NCBI GenBank assembly: GCA_026770585.1
Contig: MU646365.1
Coordinates: 33,575-48,628 of the forward strand
DNA length: 15,054 bases
Reading direction: 5' to 3'
From: Baffinella frigidus
Taxonomy: Eukaryota > Cryptophyceae > Cryptomonadales > Baffinellaceae
The notes beneath the pieces were generated by a model. It saw nothing but the letters and a program-made list of their open reading frames with translations. It searched no databases and was not told where the DNA came from. Shown here in pieces: positions 7,058 through 13,871 of this stretch (the stretch's first letter is position 1; the number at the start of each line of letters is the position of its first letter). The translations under genes and the position numbers were made by a program.

Positions 7058-10000
7058 ATGTGTAGTAATTTTCATGCATGTGGGCACCTCCGACGCATTT
7101 AAAATAAATGCCTGGCGGGATTAAATCCGGACACGCCCGTAGTGATTGCGTGGTACTGATGAATCGACCTTCGCAGGGCAACAAGAACAGACCGAGCTCC
7201 TTCAGGGCGTGAGTAGTAGCAGTATTATGCGCTACGTAATGCGGTAGTAATTCGGACACGTCCGTAGCAAACACGTGGTACAAGTTTGGACACGCCGGTA
7301 CTAATTCGGACACACCGGTAATAAACACCTGGTAGAAATTTCATCTCGGAAGACAAATGAATCAGTCCCCTAATTAGCGTTTTAATTTAATTGGGAGGCC
7401 TGATTGAATTTACCATGGCCTAACTAATTTCTCCCATTCAACTTCCTATCGAAAAGGAACTGATTCAGTCATCTTTCGAGATGAAATTCGGACACGCCGA
7501 CAGGGCAACACGGGCTCAAGGTGTGGGGTCTAGGGCTCAAGGTGTAGGGTCACCCTAAATCCTAAACCGAATTGGTTGCGCCCCTTCGCAGAACAAGAAC
7601 AGGCTCTAAACCCTAAACCCTAACCCCTCAACCCCAAACCCCAACCCTAAACCCCTAAAACAGGGCAACAAGAACAGGCCGAGCTCGTTCAAGACACACT
7701 ACGAGATGACCCTGCCCTCCATCGACGACGTGGGCTGGGACGATCCGGTAAAACCAATTTGGGTTTAAAAGGCAGCTTTTGGGCCTAAAAACATTTTTAA
7801 TTTTCAACCGTCGCAGTTTCGGCTGCCAAAGGTGGAGAGTCGTGTCTTAAGTTGTGAGAATTGGACCTAGTGAATCTTTTAGGATGCACTACGAGATGTC
7901 CTTCCCCTCCATCGACGACGTGGGCTGGGACGATCCGGTAATCTCCCCGAGGGATTGGGGGGGGGGCGCTGTTTGTAGAGCTATTTTGGTAGGACTCAGC
8001 CGCTTCCGACGTGACGAATTGCCGACTTTTGGCGAGTTTAAAATAGTTGTTCAGGGCGTAAAACGCACCGTTTCGAGTTTCCTGGTACACACTCCTTGAG
8101 AATGCACTACGAGATGTCCCTCCACTCGATCGACGACGTGGGTTGGTACGATCCGGCAACCGCCCATCCACCGCTCCAGGTTTTTCTTTTTTTAGTGCGG
8201 GTTTGTACGGGAATTGGAGCCGATACTTCAGTTTTGGCCGGAATTGGAGCCGTTCGCGATGCGGGACGCTGCGGCGCAGAGCCCTCTATCATAAGGCAGT
8301 CGGAAATATCTGATAGACGGCCCGTCGCATCTTCTCGGGCCTCCTAAATTATTGGACGGCCGGCACATGCGCCGACAGACGGACGATGCAGATGGATGGA
8401 CTGTTTACATAGACTAGATGGACTATGCGTGTCGGTTTGGACCGTCCCGGACATGACGGCACGGAGCGCGGACAAGCCCTCTATTACAAGGCAGTCGGTC
8501 GGGCCTCCTAAGCGACTACATAACCGATAAATATGCCAATAGATGGACGATACACACATGAAGGCACTGTTAGATGGACGATACGCACAGGAAGGCGCTG
8601 AAGCGGTGCGTGTTTGGCAGGCGGTTCGGAGCGTGCCGAACATGGCGGCGCGTAACGCGGACAAGAAGTTCCCGAAAATGTCGGCGCTGAATACTGGCTA
8701 CGCGATGCACGTTGGGAAGATGAGCGAGCAGGTGCGCATAAACCCTAAATTACCACCCCGATACACTCTCAACCCTGACCCCTAACCCACAATCCATATA
8801 AAACCGAGGGTTCAGGGTTTATGGGGATTGTGTGTTAGAGTTTAAGGTGTAGTGGTTCTTGTTCTTGTTCGTGGTCTTGTTTTTGTGATGGTGATTTACA
8901 GTTTAGTATTTCCGCCGCCAACTTCTCTGCACGCCGCTCTACCCTGCCGAGGATGCCGCGTTTGACCAGTATTAAAAACTTTGGTCCACCGAGCACCAAA
9001 CTAAGTCCGGGGCAAGCTTTGATGCAAGGTCGTGAGAGACGCGGGGGCAGGCAGGGTTCAGTGTTCAAAGACGGCCAAAGACGTAATTACCGAAAACAAG
9101 CCGCACACGGGGGGGCAGGGTTTACGGTTCAAGTTTGACCAACAATCTAACCCCCCCCCAAAACACCCGCAAACAGGTAGTGAACTTCGATCTTCACTCC
9201 GTGATGTCCGAAGACGTGCCCTGGGCGCGCACGCCCCGCGACGTACATCCTGCACCCTACACCATAAACCCTAAACCCTAAACCCTAAACCCTAAACCCT
9301 GAACCCTAAATCCTAAACCCTACACCCTACACCCTAAACCCTAAATCCTAAGCCCTGAACCCTGTACCCTAAACCCTATACCCGAAACCCTACGCCCTGA
9401 ACCCTAAACCCCAAACCCCAAACCCCAAACCCTAAACCCAAAACCCAAAACCCCAAACCCCAAACCCAAACCCCAAACCCCAAACCCCAAACCCCAACCC
9501 CAAACCCCAAACCCCAAACCACAAACCCCTCACCCCAAAACCCAAACCCTAAACCCTAAACCCCAACCCCCAAACCTCAAACCTCACACCCTCAACCCCA
9601 AACCCCAAACCCTAAATCACAATCACAATCACAATCACAATAAACCCTAACCCCTAAAACAGGCGTCGTTCATCAACGCGTTCCGCAACAAGATGTCAGA
9701 GCTGGTGTCGTTCGATATCGGCGCGTCGCTCTCCGCACGACGCGTCTCTGACCACCACTCTGAAACGGTAAAGATCTGTCGCAGTCTATTTGGGCTCACC
9801 ACTTCGCTCCCCCCGGGGCTCTTTTCCGCTCTAAAGTTGACGAATTTGTACCGCAAAAACTTGCGTGTCAACTTGAGAATAGTCGGCCAACGTGTCCATC
9901 GAGGTCGGCGCGTCTCTCTCTGCAAGACGCCCATGGAGCGCCTCCGATCGCCGATCTGAAACGGTGAAGAGTCCCAGCTCTGTCGCAGTCTATTTGGGCG

Positions 10001-13000
10001 CTGGAATTTGGTGCGATGGGACCCTTTTCCGCTCCAAAGTTGACGGATTTGCACCGCGGACCCAGCGTGTCAACTTAAGAATAGTCCGGGAAGACGGCCG
10101 TGGAGCGCCTCTGACCGCCGATCTGAAACGATAAGATCCCTCAATGGAAACATATTCAAATTCAATAATATTTTGCTATCGTATGGGTGGGGTTTGTGGT
10201 ATGGTACAGCTATGCCAAGGCGCCCATTCTGATACGGTGCGGAGCCATAAGATAGCAAACTTTTATTTTATTTGAATATGTTTTCCATTAAGGGATCTTA
10301 CAGTTGCCCGCGCGGGGTTAGTGTGGAATGCTCGTCTAGTAGGAATTGAAGCCGTTCCCTTCAGAAATGACGTTAATGGCTCCAATTTTCTATGGGTTTA
10401 GGTGATGTAGGGTTCAGGTCCTTGAAGCTCACGAAAACGACAAGAGTTGGGACGCGAATGTTGTGACGTGCTCGCCAGTGGTCACGTCTTAGGACACGAC
10501 TGTGTATTGACACGACTGTATATATCTGCTCCCCATCGGACAAGATCAAGGCCACAACTGTATATCTCTGCTCCTCCAGTGGTCACGTCTTAGGACGACT
10601 GTGTTTATCTGCTCCCCCTGTGGACACGATCACTATATTGGCCAATACAGTCTTGTCCTAAGTCGTGTCACGTTTTCAGGTGGGACGGATGGGGCGGACG
10701 CGCTCAGTCCATCAAAACCTCCGTTACTAGGAGTAACGGTGCATCATTTCCGCTACTCAAGAGTAACGGTTGAGTACAGTCTTATCCCTAGTCATCTGTC
10801 AACTTTCCAGGTGGGACGTACTAAGTCATCTGTCAACTTTTCAGGTGGGACGGATGGGGCGCTCAGTCCATCGCACAAGCGAGTTTGGCCCAGAGTCGCA
10901 TATCTCCGGCACTAATGGTAACCACTCGAGGCCGACCGAGCCCTGTAAAACCTAGAAGTGACAGTGTAAAACTTCTTTTAGAGGATTCGTATGGGAATTT
11001 CCGTCCCCGAAGTTTCAGGGCGTAGGGGTAAGGGTTCAGAGTTCTGCTAATCGTTCTCTCTTCTGCAAGTTTGGCCCAGACTCGGCCCTAATAGTATCCC
11101 CTGGGTTTTGCTTTAGGGTTCAAGGTTCAGGGTTTGGGGCTCAGGATTCAGGGTTTTGGTTCAGGGTGCATTGTTATGGTTTAACGGTTAGGGAACAGGG
11201 GTTGTTACTTGTGAAATGCGCTCGGTCGGATAATCTCACGATCGTTGATCCGCAGTCTGATCCAGGAACATCTTTTAATAAATAAAAATGGGCAACGAAA
11301 TTTGCTACACAGAGGGATCTTACTAGGAATAGTAGAGCAATCGTGTAGTAAATTTCGCTACCCATTTTCACTTGGGTAAATGATGTTCCCGGATGAAGTC
11401 GGAGAGTCCCACGACTGCTAATCTAATGCGGAAACGGTTTTAATTTAAAACCATTGGATTCAATGAAAACTACTTCACGAATCCTTTAATATAACTAGTA
11501 AAACTCAGTATGTGTAGTAAATTTCATTGCCAGAAAGTTTTGAATTAAAACCGTTCCTCTATGAAATCGCTCGCTCTTCCCGAAGAAGGTTCGTCTCGAC
11601 GCCCTCCGTTCAGTAACATTCGTAGGAGAATCAACGCTAGGGGTCGAAAGCCTACTCAGACACAGAAACCTTCGAAATTGAGTCCCACGACAGCCAACCT
11701 CTCGCTCTTGCCAAGCAAGATTCGTCTCGACGCCCACCGTTCAGTAACATTCGTCGGAGAATCAACACTAAACCCTAAACCCCAAACCCTAAACCCTAAA
11801 CCCTAAACCCTAAACCCCAAACACTAAACACTCAACACTAACGACTGCTAACCTCTCTCGCTCTTTCCGAGCGGCGGTGGTCTCGACGTCCTTCGTCACC
11901 AACTTCTCTCTTCGTCAACTTGGGTTTTGGTTCAGGATTCAGGGTTATGGTTGCATGTCCAGGGGTGATGGGATGACAGCCTCTTGTGAAACGCGCCCAA
12001 TAATCCCTCGTTGTTCCCGAGCAGGGTTTGTCTCGACGCCCTTCGTCACCAATTTCTCCTGCGCGATCTCGTCTGCTGGTACGTCCATCTAACCGTCCAT
12101 CCATTTTGCTACGGCTTTTACTCCAGCTTTCACTACAGCTTTTACTACACTGCTTTTACCTCATGGCTACATATTTTTACTGCGTTTTACTACAGATTTT
12201 AATTCCTTCGTCACCAACTTCTCTTACGCGATCTTATCCGCCGGTGCGTCCTCCAACTGCCCATCCTTCGTTTTACTACAGATTTTACTAAAGCTTTTAC
12301 TACAGCCTTTTTAGCACTACAGTTTTTTTCTTCGCTGTACTACATATTTTACTATTATATAGAGTTGGTGACCAACTTCTCCTGCTCGATCTCATCCGCC
12401 GGTGCGTCTCAAACCCCAAACCCTAAACCATACACCCTGATCTCTAAACCCTTATCCCTACACCCCTACACCCCAAACCCCAAAACCCAAACCGGCATGC
12501 CAACCCGTCTTCGGAATCTGAAATTGCCACTTCAGATTCCATTTCAGATGCGCGCAGGTGATTCGCTCAACTCGTCGATCCGTAGTCCACTCAGCGCGGT
12601 ATGCAAACTGATCTCGGAATCTTGAAGGTCGGGAGCTTGTTCAGAGAGAGAGAGATGCGACCGTGAGGGGGCTACGCGGAACGACTATCTAGAATTCGGG
12701 AATTGCGGTCAGTTCACAATTCTTCTCCACAAATTGGCCACTTTTGGAGAAAAAATGATTTTTTGTCGGAAAACATGACTTTTGCCACCATCTGAAATCG
12801 TCGGATAAGACGTGTCGGTTGCCATCCAGTGATTCCCCGTGAGGAGCCGACCGTGAGTCACCGAGTGTTGAGAGAGAGAGAGAGATGCGCTGTGACCGTG
12901 AGGGGGGTTCGGGAGAGTGTTCGAGAGAGTGTTCAGAGAGAGAGACAGAGAGATGAAAGGTCGAGAGAGTGTCCCCTCTCTCTCTGAACACACTTTCGAC

Positions 13001-13839
13001 CTTTTGGTGACCGTGAAGGGGGGCCCTGCTCTCGTGCAGGTGATTCGCTGGACTCGTCTCTGCTCGACAACTCGCTGTCGTCTCAGTACGACACCCCAAG
13101 ATCGTTGTGGAGCGCCGCTTCGGAGGTACTGAGTGTGTCCGACCCGTGGTCACGTCCTGTCGAGTGTGTCGGACCTGTACACCGTGTCTTATCGAGTGTG
13201 TCCAACTCGTGGTCGTGTCCTATCGGGTGTGTCCAACCTGAGCACAAGGAATACCGAGTGTGTCCAAGCTGTGCATCGTGTCCTATCGCGTGTGTCCAAT
13301 CGGTTGGTCGTGTCCTATCCAGTGTGTCGAACCTGAGGACACGTTATGCCGAGTGTGTCTAACCTGAGCATTGTGGCCTCTCGAGTGTGTCCAACTCACG
13401 GTTGTGTCCTGTCGCGTACTACTGCAAAGCCACAGAGGAAGTCTCAAAATTCTTGGACACGACACTAAAATTACTTGTAGGTTACCTTTTGACGAATTTT
13501 GGTCACGTCCTTGGGGTGAAAATTGCCTTTTGAGGAGAAAATGGCTCAAAAGTATAGGACACCAGAGTGTCCGCTACTTTTTGAAACTTCCCCTGTGGCT
13601 TTTCAGTAGTATGTCCAACCTGAGCTCATGTCATACCGAGTGTGTTCAACCTGTGTTCAAGTGTGCCGAACCTATGCACATGTCACAACCGAGTGTGCCC
13701 ACCCTGAGCACGTGGCATATCGAGTGTCTCCAATGGGTGTTCACGTGCAAGAAACCTGAGCACATGATACACCGAGTGTGTCTGACCTGAGTACTGTAGC
13801 CTCTCGAGTGCTTTCGTGGTTACCCGGCACCACAGCCAT

Positions 13840-13871
<32 letters not shown>

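Noticed and set aside
6918-7328. 136-codon minus-strand open frame
   Set aside because: It includes the AT microsatellite (a YIYIYIYIY run) and repeat units, with no motif or splice support.
8591-9242. Class III adenylate/guanylate cyclase, from GYAMHVG and NMAAR
   Set aside because: The short motifs are in the wrong order and spacing for that family, and the surrounding residues do not match its catalytic core.
10601-10955. Plus-strand open frames of 104 and 61 codons
   Set aside because: They read through the relic acceptors at 10680 and 10811 and through a hairpin. Only the part from 10845 to 10917 has splice support.
12689-13153. 154-codon minus-strand open frame
   Set aside because: It runs through GA-rich microsatellites and hairpins (LSLSLSEHS) and opposite the plus-strand exon at 13040, and looks low-complexity.
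13130-13815. CRISPR array
   Set aside because: Units are continuous, imperfect tandem repeats without constant repeats and unique spacers, in a eukaryotic intron.
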